From NCBI GenBank assembly GCA_002347025.1, contig DEAE01000028.1:1-27898 (forward strand): 27,898 bases of DNA, written 5' to 3'. Both the position numbers and the translations under genes were made by a program. This stretch comes from Acidobacteria bacterium UBA2990 (lineage in GTDB: Bacteria > Acidobacteriota > Vicinamibacteria > Vicinamibacterales > UBA8438). Within the stretch, counting starts at the first letter, position 1; each line of letters opens with the position of its first letter. The notes beneath the pieces are model-generated. The model was given only the letters and a program-made list of their open reading frames with translations, ran no database searches and was not told the origin of the DNA. Shown piece by piece: positions 1 through 7,328 of the stretch.

Positions 1-60
1 TCTGGCGACATCTACGCACGCTTAACTGAGTCACTGCAACGAGACCTACACGACAAATAG
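1..60 (+). CDS. 3' end of an upstream protein-coding gene (partial)
   Basis: Frame 1 is open from the first base and ends at a TAG at 58-60, giving a charged C-terminal tail of 19 residues (SGDIYARLTESLQRDLHDK). The following methyltransferase starts only 12 bases later on the same strand, so the two genes are probably co-transcribed. The tail is too short to identify a family. It could also be a chance open frame, although the tight spacing argues for a real gene. Confidence 0.5.
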   Translation, partial: SGDIYARLTESLQRDLHDK

Positions 61-72
61 TGTGGACAGGTT

Positions 73-918
73 ATGCCTAGATTTGACACGGCCGATGTAC
101 AACGTTATTACGACCGATACACTGACAATTTCGTAAGCCATGGACCAGGCAGCCGTGTCGGAGCTCTTCACCGGGCGGTCTGGACCACCGATATCAAAAG
201 TCCTGAACAAGCCTTCCGGTATACAGAGAATCGACTCCTTCGCTACCTAGACACCCTACCATTAGATCAGGTTCCCCACATCGTAGACTTGGGTTGCGGA
301 GTAGGGGCCAGTCTCTGTTACTTAGCCACCCAGATTTCACTCAAAGGCACTGGCCTGACACTTAGCCCTGTCCAAGTTCAACATGCAAAACAACGAATCG
401 ACAGAGCTGGCTTAGCAAACAGGATCACCTGTATCGAGGCTGATTATTGCGCGCTACCGGACACGCTACCAACTGCGGACGTCGCTTACGCAATCGAGTC
501 ATTCGTCCACAGCTCGAGCCCTGAGCGTTTCTTCGCTGGATGCGCAAAGTGCATCAGAACTGGAGGCCTACTAATGATCTGTGATGATTTCCGGTGTTCA
601 ACCCCAGACCCTCGAGCAAGCCGTGAAGTCGCACGCTTCCAGCAGGGTTGGCATCTTAATTCCCTGCTATACCACGATGAATTAATCGAGCTAGCCCATC
701 AAGCAGGCTTCGAACATCTGTCGACGGACGACCTTACTCCTTACCTACGACTCGGTACACTACGTGACCGCTTCGCCTCCCTGTTTGTGAAGACATGCGG
801 CTGGCTTCCGCTGGAAAATACCCAGTTCGGACACCTGGTTGGAGGAACCGCACTGCAAACCTGTCTGGCCAAGGGGTGGATAGGCTACTATCTTTCGCTG
901 TTTCGTCGATCACAGTAA
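73..918 (+). CDS. Class I SAM-dependent methyltransferase
   Basis: This 281-residue protein has the SAM-binding glycine motif VDLGCGVGA at residues 71-79 and an acidic residue near 122 (IEADY), as expected for a Rossmann-fold methyltransferase. A later segment (residues 155-173, SFVHSSSPERFF followed by a GGLLMICDDF strand) matches the post-motif region of the cyclopropane-fatty-acid-synthase and ubiquinone-methyltransferase-like group. The substrate cannot be read from the sequence. An AGG-containing stretch precedes the ATG. The gene leads, on the same strand, into the creatininase-family gene 53 bases downstream. By position it may methylate an intermediate or end product of the pathway encoded by the neighbouring genes, but that is inference. 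It could equally belong to the truncated gene upstream. Confidence 0.85.
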   Translation: MPRFDTADVQRYYDRYTDNFVSHGPGSRVGALHRAVWTTDIKSPEQAFRYTENRLLRYLDTLPLDQVPHIVDLGCGVGASLCYLATQISLKGTGLTLSPVQVQHAKQRIDRAGLANRITCIEADYCALPDTLPTADVAYAIESFVHSSSPERFFAGCAKCIRTGGLLMICDDFRCSTPDPRASREVARFQQGWHLNSLLYHDELIELAHQAGFEHLSTDDLTPYLRLGTLRDRFASLFVKTCGWLPLENTQFGHLVGGTALQTCLAKGWIGYYLSLFRRSQ

Positions 919-971
919 TAGAACGGCTTTCTAGCCCCATTCTCGTCTATACACTCCGACACGAGGACCAC

Positions 972-1772
972 ATGACTTTTGATTCGATCCACCCATGGCA
1001 GACCATGACCACTGTTGAAGCGGAAGCCCTAAGGAGGCAGGACCCTGTGGTCATCCTACCCGTTGCTGCCATCGAACAACATGGCCCACATCTTCCACTC
1101 TCCACAGATCTCGAAATCGGCCTCGGCTTACTAGCTGAGGCATTCACCCAACTCGGGGATGAGGTCCCAACGTGGACTCTACCCGCACAGGCAATCGGGA
1201 CCAGCGCCGAACACTTAGGGTTTGCTGGCACGCTCAGCTTGACGCCAGAAATCTTTGCTGAAACTATTTTCCAATTGGGGTCTGCGATAGCGCTGTCCGG
1301 AATTCGACGCCTCCTTGTTTTCAACAGCCATGGAGGCAACATTCCTGCGATAGAAACAGCAAGCTTGAGGCTACGGAAGGAACATGGCCTCCTAGTGGTT
1401 AAAACCAGCTACTTCCAGTTCCCCCACCCAGATGACACCGGCATTCCAGGTTCTGAGTGGGACTACGGGCTTCATGGAGGCACTGTTGAAACTGCCATGA
1501 TGCTCCATTTGCGCCCTAACCTTGTGCGCACTGAGGCGTTACAACGATTCCCTTCGTTTGGAGAGGAACTAAACCAGGCCACTGAGCACATCGGCCCTGC
1601 AAAGGCCGCATCCTTCGCATGGCTCGCCAAGGACCTCAACCCCCAAGGTGTCGTGGGCGACGCCACGCTAGCGGAACCAAAGCTTGGAGCTTATTTGGTG
1701 AGCCACTACGGCCAGGCGCTGGCTAGGGTCATTGAAGGCACTAAAGCTTTCCCAATGGACCGCCTGCTGTAG
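972..1772 (+). CDS. Creatininase-family metal-dependent amidohydrolase
   Basis: This 266-residue protein carries the metal-binding pattern of the creatininase family (creatinine amidohydrolase, archaeal ArfB deformylase, mycofactocin MftE). E35 and H37 lie in AAIEQHGPHLPLSTD with D46 at its end, H120 lies in FNSHGGN, and E173 follows a second HGG. I chose the ATG at 972 because GAGGA precedes it by a few bases and the protein then starts like its relatives. The open frame runs back to 795, but only through the methyltransferase gene. Family members hydrolyse cyclic amides or formamides on small molecules. ArfB removes the formyl group from the archaeal GTP cyclohydrolase III product. Its place beside RibA and a RibD-type reductase suggests it acts on a diaminopyrimidine-like intermediate, which is inference. 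The protein has no signal peptide and should be cytosolic. Confidence 0.88.
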   Translation: MTFDSIHPWQTMTTVEAEALRRQDPVVILPVAAIEQHGPHLPLSTDLEIGLGLLAEAFTQLGDEVPTWTLPAQAIGTSAEHLGFAGTLSLTPEIFAETIFQLGSAIALSGIRRLLVFNSHGGNIPAIETASLRLRKEHGLLVVKTSYFQFPHPDDTGIPGSEWDYGLHGGTVETAMMLHLRPNLVRTEALQRFPSFGEELNQATEHIGPAKAASFAWLAKDLNPQGVVGDATLAEPKLGAYLVSHYGQALARVIEGTKAFPMDRLL

Positions 1773-1817
1773 CATTCCCGCACACCAAACTCAAAAGGGA
1801 GACTGCGTATTTTCAGA

Positions 1818-2948
1818 TTATTTATCAGAAATCCCACCAGCGAGCATTTCAGTCAACCAGTGACCGGCTCGATCGATCTTGGCCTTAACGTAGGGCAGAT
1901 TGTAGCGATTGAGCTTACCGAATAGCGGTTGCCGATCGACCACTGCTATCCCCCCATCGACCAAGGCCTGCACCTTAGCGGGATTATTGGTCAACAACTG
2001 AACTCGTTCCACCCCCAAGTGGCGAAGCATCGCTACGGCAGCATCATAGCGCCGCTCGTCATCACCGAACCCGAGCACGCGGTCAGCATCAACCGTGTCG
2101 AGACCAGCTTCCTGCAAGGCATACGCTCGCATCTTATTCCCGAGCCCAATCCCTCGGCCCTCCTGAGCCAAATACAGCAATAGTCCACCACCACGACCAA
2201 TAAACACCCCAAGGCTGCCACGAAGCTGTTCACCGCAATCACAACGGAGACTACCAAAAAGATCACCTGTCAAACAGGCAGAATGCAACCTAACTGGAAC
2301 AGGGTCCTGCCACCCCTCTGGATCGCCAATGAGTACGGCAACATGCTCTAGCAATCCAAAGGATTCCCGAAACACCATGAACCGTGCGTGCTCGGCATGC
2401 TCCAACGGCACAGGACCATCACTCACATGGGTCACATCGACTCGGGTGTCTGCTACCATATTTTCGATCTGGTCTGTCGTCACGCTGAGAATCGAACCAC
2501 TCGACAGTCGTGCTGCCAAAGTTTCTGGCAGAGTCTGGCTAACCTGAGCTCCCACCACGGCCGGCAGGACTCGACCAATACGAGCCAACGTCAGCCCACT
2601 CACCTCAGGCACACTAGCCGGCCTAATATCTAGTTCGAAATCTTCATGTTTACCGGCAGTAGTGCACATAGAGAAAATTTGTGAAAGTTGAATCTCACTG
2701 TCCAACTTGAGGCTGAGATCCTCGGAAGAATCATCATTCACTAGCCCCATGGCTTTGGCTCTGTGATGAGTCACAGCCAAACGCAATGGATCGGCATTGA
2801 CCTGTAGCAAACACTTGAGTGTTTTCGGGCTCAGGGTATCGACAGTCGCTAAGAGCATCCCTGGCTGAGTCAGGCCTCCGGGCGACTCGGTCACACAGAG
2901 TGGCCGGCCTTGCCGCAATTCGAACAGTCCGCGTTCAGCTTGATGCAT
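1818..2948 (-). CDS. ribA: GTP cyclohydrolase II with degenerate N-terminal domain
   Basis: Residues 170-365 are a complete GTP cyclohydrolase II domain. The zinc cysteines C225, C236 and C238 sit in HSACLTGD and RCDCGEQL, followed by QEGRGIGLGNKMRAYALQ, DDERRYDAA and LLTNNPAKV. This enzyme opens GTP to 2,5-diamino-6-ribosylamino-4(3H)-pyrimidinone 5'-phosphate, formate and pyrophosphate. Residues 1-165 (starting ERGLFELRQGRPLCV) recall the layout of a RibB-like domain, but I cannot see the acidic metal-binding motif of DHBP synthase, so that half is probably inactive. The gene diverges from the RibD-type reductase, with 55 bases between them, and faces the creatininase gene. Because ribE, ribH and the RibD deaminase are absent here, I suspect a specialised pathway rather than housekeeping riboflavin synthesis. 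The symbol names the catalytic domain only. Confidence 0.93.
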   Translation of the reverse strand: MHQAERGLFELRQGRPLCVTESPGGLTQPGMLLATVDTLSPKTLKCLLQVNADPLRLAVTHHRAKAMGLVNDDSSEDLSLKLDSEIQLSQIFSMCTTAGKHEDFELDIRPASVPEVSGLTLARIGRVLPAVVGAQVSQTLPETLAARLSSGSILSVTTDQIENMVADTRVDVTHVSDGPVPLEHAEHARFMVFRESFGLLEHVAVLIGDPEGWQDPVPVRLHSACLTGDLFGSLRCDCGEQLRGSLGVFIGRGGGLLLYLAQEGRGIGLGNKMRAYALQEAGLDTVDADRVLGFGDDERRYDAAVAMLRHLGVERVQLLTNNPAKVQALVDGGIAVVDRQPLFGKLNRYNLPYVKAKIDRAGHWLTEMLAGGISDK

Positions 2949-3003
2949 ACTTCAAACTACTATCTCGCGTCTACATCGCCGAACACGATAAGGTTACAGG
3001 GCG

Positions 3004-3891
3004 ATGGGAGAAGCTGGCGTGCCTACACTTGTGAGCGAAGCTACTGCATGGACTCTGCTAAGAAGCGTGTCCGTTGAAACGGCAGCCGCAAGCACCAGTA
3101 AAAATCATCATGACAGCCGAGGCGTCCGACTGCAAGTAGACACCACAGGTAACTGGAAGTTGTCGGACCAACCCAGCGAGGACGCCCGCAACTTACTTAA
3201 TCTCTATGCCCCTCTTCAGGCGAACCCAGATCTCGTCATCGGCCAAATTGGACAGAGCCTTGACGGACGAATCGCAACTGAAAACGGACGGTCACATTAC
3301 ATTACAGGAAGAGCAGATATTCGCCGACTTCATCGCTTACGCGCTCTCGTAGATGCTGTAGTCGTTGGAGCCAGAACAGTTGCAGCCGACAACCCACGCC
3401 TCACTGTACGGGAAGTTCCTGGACAAAATCCGGTCCGAGTAATCCTCGATCCAGATGGACGCCTCGCCTCACACCTCTCAGTGTTCCGGGACAAGTCTGC
3501 TCGCACACTGGTGGTGACCCGAGCACCGACAGGTCGGAATGTTTCTATACTCAAAGAGGACCGAATCGAACTACCAACCAGCGATCCAAACCAGTCAGGT
3601 CATTCCGGTTTCACACCTCAAGAAATCCTGGAAGCTCTCCGAGGACAGGGCCTCCGACGAATTCTGATTGAAGGAGGAGGCCTCACGGTCTCCAGGTTCC
3701 TGGAGGCCAGAGCCCTGACACGACTCCACGTTACGGTTGCCCCACTACTCATCGGCTCAGGCCGGCACGCTCTCACTTTACCAACCATAGACTCTTTGGA
3801 CCAAGCACTGCGACCACCCTGTCGGCTATTCCACCTAGGCGATGACCTTTTATTCGATCTGGATGTTGGGGTCCACCGCACCAACAACTAA
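3004..3891 (+). CDS. Stand-alone RibD-type pyrimidine reductase
   Basis: Residues 77-290 form a RibD C-terminal (dihydrofolate-reductase-like) domain. Visible motifs are GQSLDGRIA (83-91), GARTVAADNPRLTVR (122-136), NPVRVILDP (142-150), LIEGGGL (221-227) and APLLIGSGRHAL (246-257). This fold uses NADPH to reduce the ribosyl group of the RibA-derived pyrimidine to ribityl. The deaminase half of bifunctional RibD, with its HAE and PCxxxxxxxxC zinc motifs, is absent. Residues 1-76 are a non-catalytic extension ending in LLNLYAPL. A reductase without deaminase recalls archaeal and fungal enzymes, in which reduction precedes deamination. The gene starts 55 bases from ribA on the opposite strand, so the two may share a control region. 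The true substrate may differ from that of RibD. Confidence 0.88.
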   Translation: MGEAGVPTLVSEATAWTLLRSVSVETAAASTSKNHHDSRGVRLQVDTTGNWKLSDQPSEDARNLLNLYAPLQANPDLVIGQIGQSLDGRIATENGRSHYITGRADIRRLHRLRALVDAVVVGARTVAADNPRLTVREVPGQNPVRVILDPDGRLASHLSVFRDKSARTLVVTRAPTGRNVSILKEDRIELPTSDPNQSGHSGFTPQEILEALRGQGLRRILIEGGGLTVSRFLEARALTRLHVTVAPLLIGSGRHALTLPTIDSLDQALRPPCRLFHLGDDLLFDLDVGVHRTNN

Positions 3892-3900
3892 CAGCTTTCA

Positions 3901-3915
3901 ATCACATCATGTGAT
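3901..3915. repeat. Perfect 7+1+7 palindrome between convergent genes
   Basis: ATCACAT and ATGTGAT flank a single C, nine bases after the stop of the RibD-type reductase and 49 bases before the stop of the flippase-like gene. No T-run follows on either strand, so it is not a classic terminator. It could be a small protein-binding site or a weak mRNA-end hairpin serving both genes. Confidence 0.35.
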
Positions 3916-3964
3916 GTCGTCCGTCTGATTCAAAAAGCAATCGGCAAAGCAAAAAGTCAACAAA

Positions 3965-4894
3965 TTACCGGCTTCGAAAAAGGGACCGTTCTCCCGTCGC
4001 CAGAAGCAACACAGCCCCGGGGAGACTACCGAGTAGGACGAGTAGGCCATAAGCAACCGACACAACCACCCCATCACCGGCCGTAAGACCAGCGGCCCCC
4101 CACAAAACTGCAGCCACCCCTTCCCGGAGGCCCCATCCAGCAACGGTGACTGGAATCAACATGGACATAAGCACAGGCCCAACTAGAGGTAACAACACTA
4201 GCACGCTAATGTCCACTCCGATTGCTTTGGCCGCTACCAGATAAGTGGCTAGATAAGTACTCACGACAACGACCGCTGTAACCGCTTGTACCGTAAACGC
4301 CGGAAGCGATAAGTGCGCCGCCCCAACCTCACTCATGACTCGCCCAGGCAATGACCCTACCAAAGACTGACGGCGGGTCCAGACCACAGCAGCAACAACA
4401 ATGGTAGTCGCCAAGAATCCAGCGGCGACGATAATGGACCAAGAACGCTGGTCAACCGCTATCGGTAGAAACAGCAGCGACACAACAGCCACTGTAGTCA
4501 TGACAGCCTGGGCCGACAGTCGCTCAAATATTACAGCTCGCACTGCCGGACCACCGGGTTCACGCAGGTGATGTTGCGATCTTGCCTGACGCCAGGCACG
4601 TGTTACATCCCCAACGACACCGCCTGGGAGCACCTGATTGAGAAAAATAGACAAATAATACTCTTTCCATGCAACCAAGAATGGAAGGCTTACGCCAAGC
4701 CGTTGGGCCGTAAAGCTCCACCGCCAAGCCAGCACTGCTACCTGAGCCACAGAAATCCCAAATGCCAATAGCACCCAGGGTAGCCTCAAAGCTGCTAGCC
4801 TAGACACCAATACCCCGAGCTCCAACCACCACGCTAAACCTGCCAAGAGTCCGACACTGACCACAACACGCAGCACATAATCGAATCGGTTCAT
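3965..4894 (-). CDS. Flippase-like integral membrane protein (LPG synthetase TM-domain family)
   Basis: This 309-residue protein is almost entirely hydrophobic, with about eight predicted membrane segments. It has the family hallmark LNQVLPGGVVGDVTRAW in the second loop, where these proteins carry a conserved N/S-x-hydrophobic-PGG-x-GE/D segment. A second signature, VTVAGWGLREGVA, lies near the C-terminus. The family (UPF0104, AglD-like, the membrane half of MprF) is linked to moving lipid-linked sugars or aminoacyl lipids across the membrane. The start codon overlaps the stop of the upstream methyltransferase by four bases (ATGA), so the two are translationally coupled. With the glycosyltransferase and the CDP-alcohol phosphatidyltransferase nearby, I infer that the pathway product, or its lipid carrier, crosses or is attached to the inner membrane. 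Confidence 0.82.
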   Translation of the reverse strand: MNRFDYVLRVVVSVGLLAGLAWWLELGVLVSRLAALRLPWVLLAFGISVAQVAVLAWRWSFTAQRLGVSLPFLVAWKEYYLSIFLNQVLPGGVVGDVTRAWRQARSQHHLREPGGPAVRAVIFERLSAQAVMTTVAVVSLLFLPIAVDQRSWSIIVAAGFLATTIVVAAVVWTRRQSLVGSLPGRVMSEVGAAHLSLPAFTVQAVTAVVVVSTYLATYLVAAKAIGVDISVLVLLPLVGPVLMSMLIPVTVAGWGLREGVAAVLWGAAGLTAGDGVVVSVAYGLLVLLGSLPGAVLLLATGERSLFRSR

Positions 4895-5727
4895 ACCCTA
4901 CCCGGCGGCAGCGCCAGCAAATCGCTGTGCCCTACCCGCAATATACACCTACCTCTAGACACGTCCTCCAGACGTTCATCAGCCCAAACCTGAAGCTCTG
5001 AAACATCCCCGCTGTACAAGTCAGCAACGGCCGATACCCAACCCTCGAGGAGTCGACGCACCATCGGCGCATCGGCAGCACCCAAGAGCCAAGGGCTCTC
5101 CACCGATAGAGTCCAGTAGCCGGCCTCCCGAAACAACCGCTCAGCCTTTTGTACAGCTAATGGACCCAAAGCCGGCCCAAGGCCCTTATCCGTTAACTGA
5201 TGAGTATTCACTGCTTCACGCACAAGGTTGTCGTTTACAACGGTGTTCCCTCCAGACTCCGTTGCGTGTTTCGGTAACCAGTTGATTCCACCGTTATAAT
5301 TCAGCGGGAAGTAGGCACCACACCCGGTGGCTAGGCAGCAACTCACTATTCGCTGTAGCCAACCTTCAGAAACAAGGTCCAACATTGCCGATGCAGTCAC
5401 CAAGTCGGTGTCCTGGACAGCAGTCAGTCCTTCTTCAGCAACATCACCACAAATAATGGTCAACCCGGATACCAAGGCAGGTCTCTGGAGACGGGCCAAT
5501 TTCTGGGTGTGACTACGGTCGTGATCCAGTAAAACCCATACCTGTTCACCGGGTAGCCGTGGAGCTAAATACCGAAAATTCGCACCGGTGCCACTTCCAA
5601 GATCCAAAATACGTGTCCATGCACGTTCCTCCCATGCTCCATAGAGATGCTTGAGCAATAGTTCAGCTCGTGAACGCCCATCAATCGGCTCGCGAAGCGC
5701 CAACCACGCAGCATCAAATATCTCCAT
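4891..5727 (-). CDS. Second class I SAM-dependent methyltransferase
   Basis: This 278-residue protein has the SAM motif RILDLGSGTGANFRYLA at residues 39-55, an acidic D69 after the second strand (LLDHD), and CGDVAEEGL near 93, as expected for a class I methyltransferase. The substrate is unknown. It overlaps the glycosyltransferase upstream by 14 bases and the flippase-like gene downstream by four, so it is the middle of a minus-strand operon running from the PTPS-like gene to the flippase. It is not closely similar to the methyltransferase at 73-918, so they probably act at different positions or on different substrates. Its C-terminal part has several tryptophans and no recognisable second domain. 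Confidence 0.85.
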   Translation of the reverse strand: MEIFDAAWLALREPIDGRSRAELLLKHLYGAWEERAWTRILDLGSGTGANFRYLAPRLPGEQVWVLLDHDRSHTQKLARLQRPALVSGLTIICGDVAEEGLTAVQDTDLVTASAMLDLVSEGWLQRIVSCCLATGCGAYFPLNYNGGINWLPKHATESGGNTVVNDNLVREAVNTHQLTDKGLGPALGPLAVQKAERLFREAGYWTLSVESPWLLGAADAPMVRRLLEGWVSAVADLYSGDVSELQVWADERLEDVSRGRCILRVGHSDLLALPPGRV

Positions 5728-6793
5728 CAGGCATCAACGTAAGCAAAACCGCATCAAAGCGAACCGCTGCTTCATCCCAACTTGGCAGCTGGGCTGCTCG
5801 ATTCCGGGCAGCCGACGCCAATACCCTGCGCCGCTTACTTCCTTCCACTTCTGAGAGCAGCCCTCGGATAGCAGCGGATAACGCCAGGGCATCTCCGGGT
5901 GGAACCAGAACAGAAGCCTCTGCATCCACTGTGTCTGGAATCGCTCCACCAGTCGTACTGACCACGGGCAAGCCGCGAGCCATCGCTTCAGCTAATGCCA
6001 TCCCGTAGCCTTCGTAGTGCGAGGGCAGCACAAACAACGATGCATGATGATAGAAAGCATCTAGTGGCCCTGCCTCACATTCTCCAACAAATCGAACCCT
6101 TCCGGTCAATCCCATTTGAGCATTTAGTTCCTGCACTGAACCAGAATAGTCCGGCGCCCGATCAAGGCTACCAACGCAGTGGCAGGTCCAAGGGAGATCC
6201 ATCAATTCTTTCAACGCCAAAACGAGTGTCTTGTGCCCTTTTCGTGGAATCACCGATCCAACGCATAGGAGGCTTGGCTCTTGCACGTTTACAGGACCAA
6301 TCGCATGACGGACGACATCGACACCGGGAGTAACAACTCCAATTCGTTCGGGTCCCACCCCATAGATTCCTAAACGTCTTGCCGTAAACTCACTAGTGAC
6401 TACCACACCAGCGCAGGCACCTAAGCCCGCACGCTCAAGTGCACGAAGTCGCGTCCGCTCTGATTCTCCGATTCCCACTTCATCAGCTAGAGGATGGTGA
6501 ACTAGCGCCAGCATCCGAAGCCGACCGCTCTCTGCTTGCAGCAATTCAGGGAATCCTCCCATCGCCAAGCCGTCGATGACCACCCGACAACCGTCAGGGA
6601 TACCAGCCAGAGCAGAGGTCAAGCTAGACCGAGCCTCAGCGTCTCCTCCTGGGAAGTTTCCAGTCAAATTATGGACGTCAACACGCCAACCAATGTCGCG
6701 TAACCCAGCAATTACATGGGCATCGTAGATATAACCGCCCGTGCACTGGTCGAGTGCACCAGGTACGACAAAATGCAAGATAGGATTCGTCAA
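5714..6793 (-). CDS. GT-B fold glycosyltransferase, family 4 type
   Basis: The C-terminal half has LLCVGSVIPRKGHK, where the R and K contact the nucleotide-sugar phosphates, and LFVLPSHYEGYGMALAEAMA with the E-x7-E pair typical of GT4 retaining glycosyltransferases. The N-terminal half has a Gly-rich acceptor loop (CTGGYIYDAHVIAGL). I place the start at the TTG at 6793: it is preceded by AAGG with six bases between and overlaps the PTPS-like stop as TTGA. A GTG at 6817 in the same frame would add eight residues but has no visible ribosome-binding site. The enzyme should move a sugar from a nucleotide sugar to a small molecule or lipid. Together with the PTPS-like gene it recalls pterin glucosyltransferases of cyanobacteria, a comparison of context rather than sequence. 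Confidence 0.87.
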   Translation of the reverse strand: MTNPILHFVVPGALDQCTGGYIYDAHVIAGLRDIGWRVDVHNLTGNFPGGDAEARSSLTSALAGIPDGCRVVIDGLAMGGFPELLQAESGRLRMLALVHHPLADEVGIGESERTRLRALERAGLGACAGVVVTSEFTARRLGIYGVGPERIGVVTPGVDVVRHAIGPVNVQEPSLLCVGSVIPRKGHKTLVLALKELMDLPWTCHCVGSLDRAPDYSGSVQELNAQMGLTGRVRFVGECEAGPLDAFYHHASLFVLPSHYEGYGMALAEAMARGLPVVSTTGGAIPDTVDAEASVLVPPGDALALSAAIRGLLSEVEGSKRRRVLASAARNRAAQLPSWDEAAVRFDAVLLTLMPDGDI

Positions 6794-7188
6794 ATCTTGC
6801 CTTCGTAGCTGCCCCACGCAACGTGTGATTCATGCAAGGTCACGCAGATAGCGGACAAGCCGGAAGCACCGCCACCCAAGCCACCCGCACCTATGGCCTC
6901 CACAAGCCGATCGAAGACGACCCTTGCAAGGAACTCAGTTGTCGTGTTCTTGCCCGTAAATGCAGTGGCTTCATCCAAGTTTCGGTAGCCAAGGTCTCTT
7001 AAGATCACGGAAAGGCACTGGCTCGCCAGACCTATATCGACAACCAAACCGTCAGCATCCAACTCTTGACGCCGGAAGGTTACATCCACGACATAGGTCG
7101 CACCATGGAGACGCTGAGCGGGCCCAAACACCTCCCCTCGGAAGCTATGTGCGATCATGAAATGATCCCGAACGTTCAAGCTGTACAT
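6790..7188 (-). CDS. 6-pyruvoyl/6-carboxy-tetrahydropterin-synthase-like protein with altered active site
   Basis: The 132-residue length and the strand pattern fit the PTPS/QueD family. H14 (MIAHSF) and H28 (RLHGATY) match two zinc histidines, VVDIG matches the conserved VVDF strand, NTTTEFLA (81-88) matches the NPTxExLA helix, and E120 (TLHES) matches the substrate-binding Glu. The third zinc histidine of the LHGH motif is Ala30, the catalytic Cys position is Ala24, and the Asp-His pair (LDHxxLN in QueD) reads LGYRNLD, giving Gly67 and Tyr68. The protein therefore keeps the fold and pterin pocket but not the standard catalytic set. It may bind or convert a related pterin or pyrimidine by other chemistry. 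It is the first gene of the overlapping minus-strand operon. Confidence 0.82.
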   Translation of the reverse strand: MYSLNVRDHFMIAHSFRGEVFGPAQRLHGATYVVDVTFRRQELDADGLVVDIGLASQCLSVILRDLGYRNLDEATAFTGKNTTTEFLARVVFDRLVEAIGAGGLGGGASGLSAICVTLHESHVAWGSYEGKI

Positions 7189-7328
7189 GGCAAATCACTC
7201 ATCTGCGGACTAACCAAGCAGGTGCGAAAATACACAGTCTCTCTTGCCGGGTGCAGTCGACCTGTACCACACCATGAGCCCCGCCAAAAAGACAATGTGT
7301 TTCACACAAATACCAGGCTATCCGCCAG

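Noticed and set aside
795..971. Longer start for the creatininase-family gene
   Set aside because: The added 59 residues overlap the methyltransferase coding region, show no family similarity and have no ribosome-binding site, while GAGGA precedes the ATG at 972.
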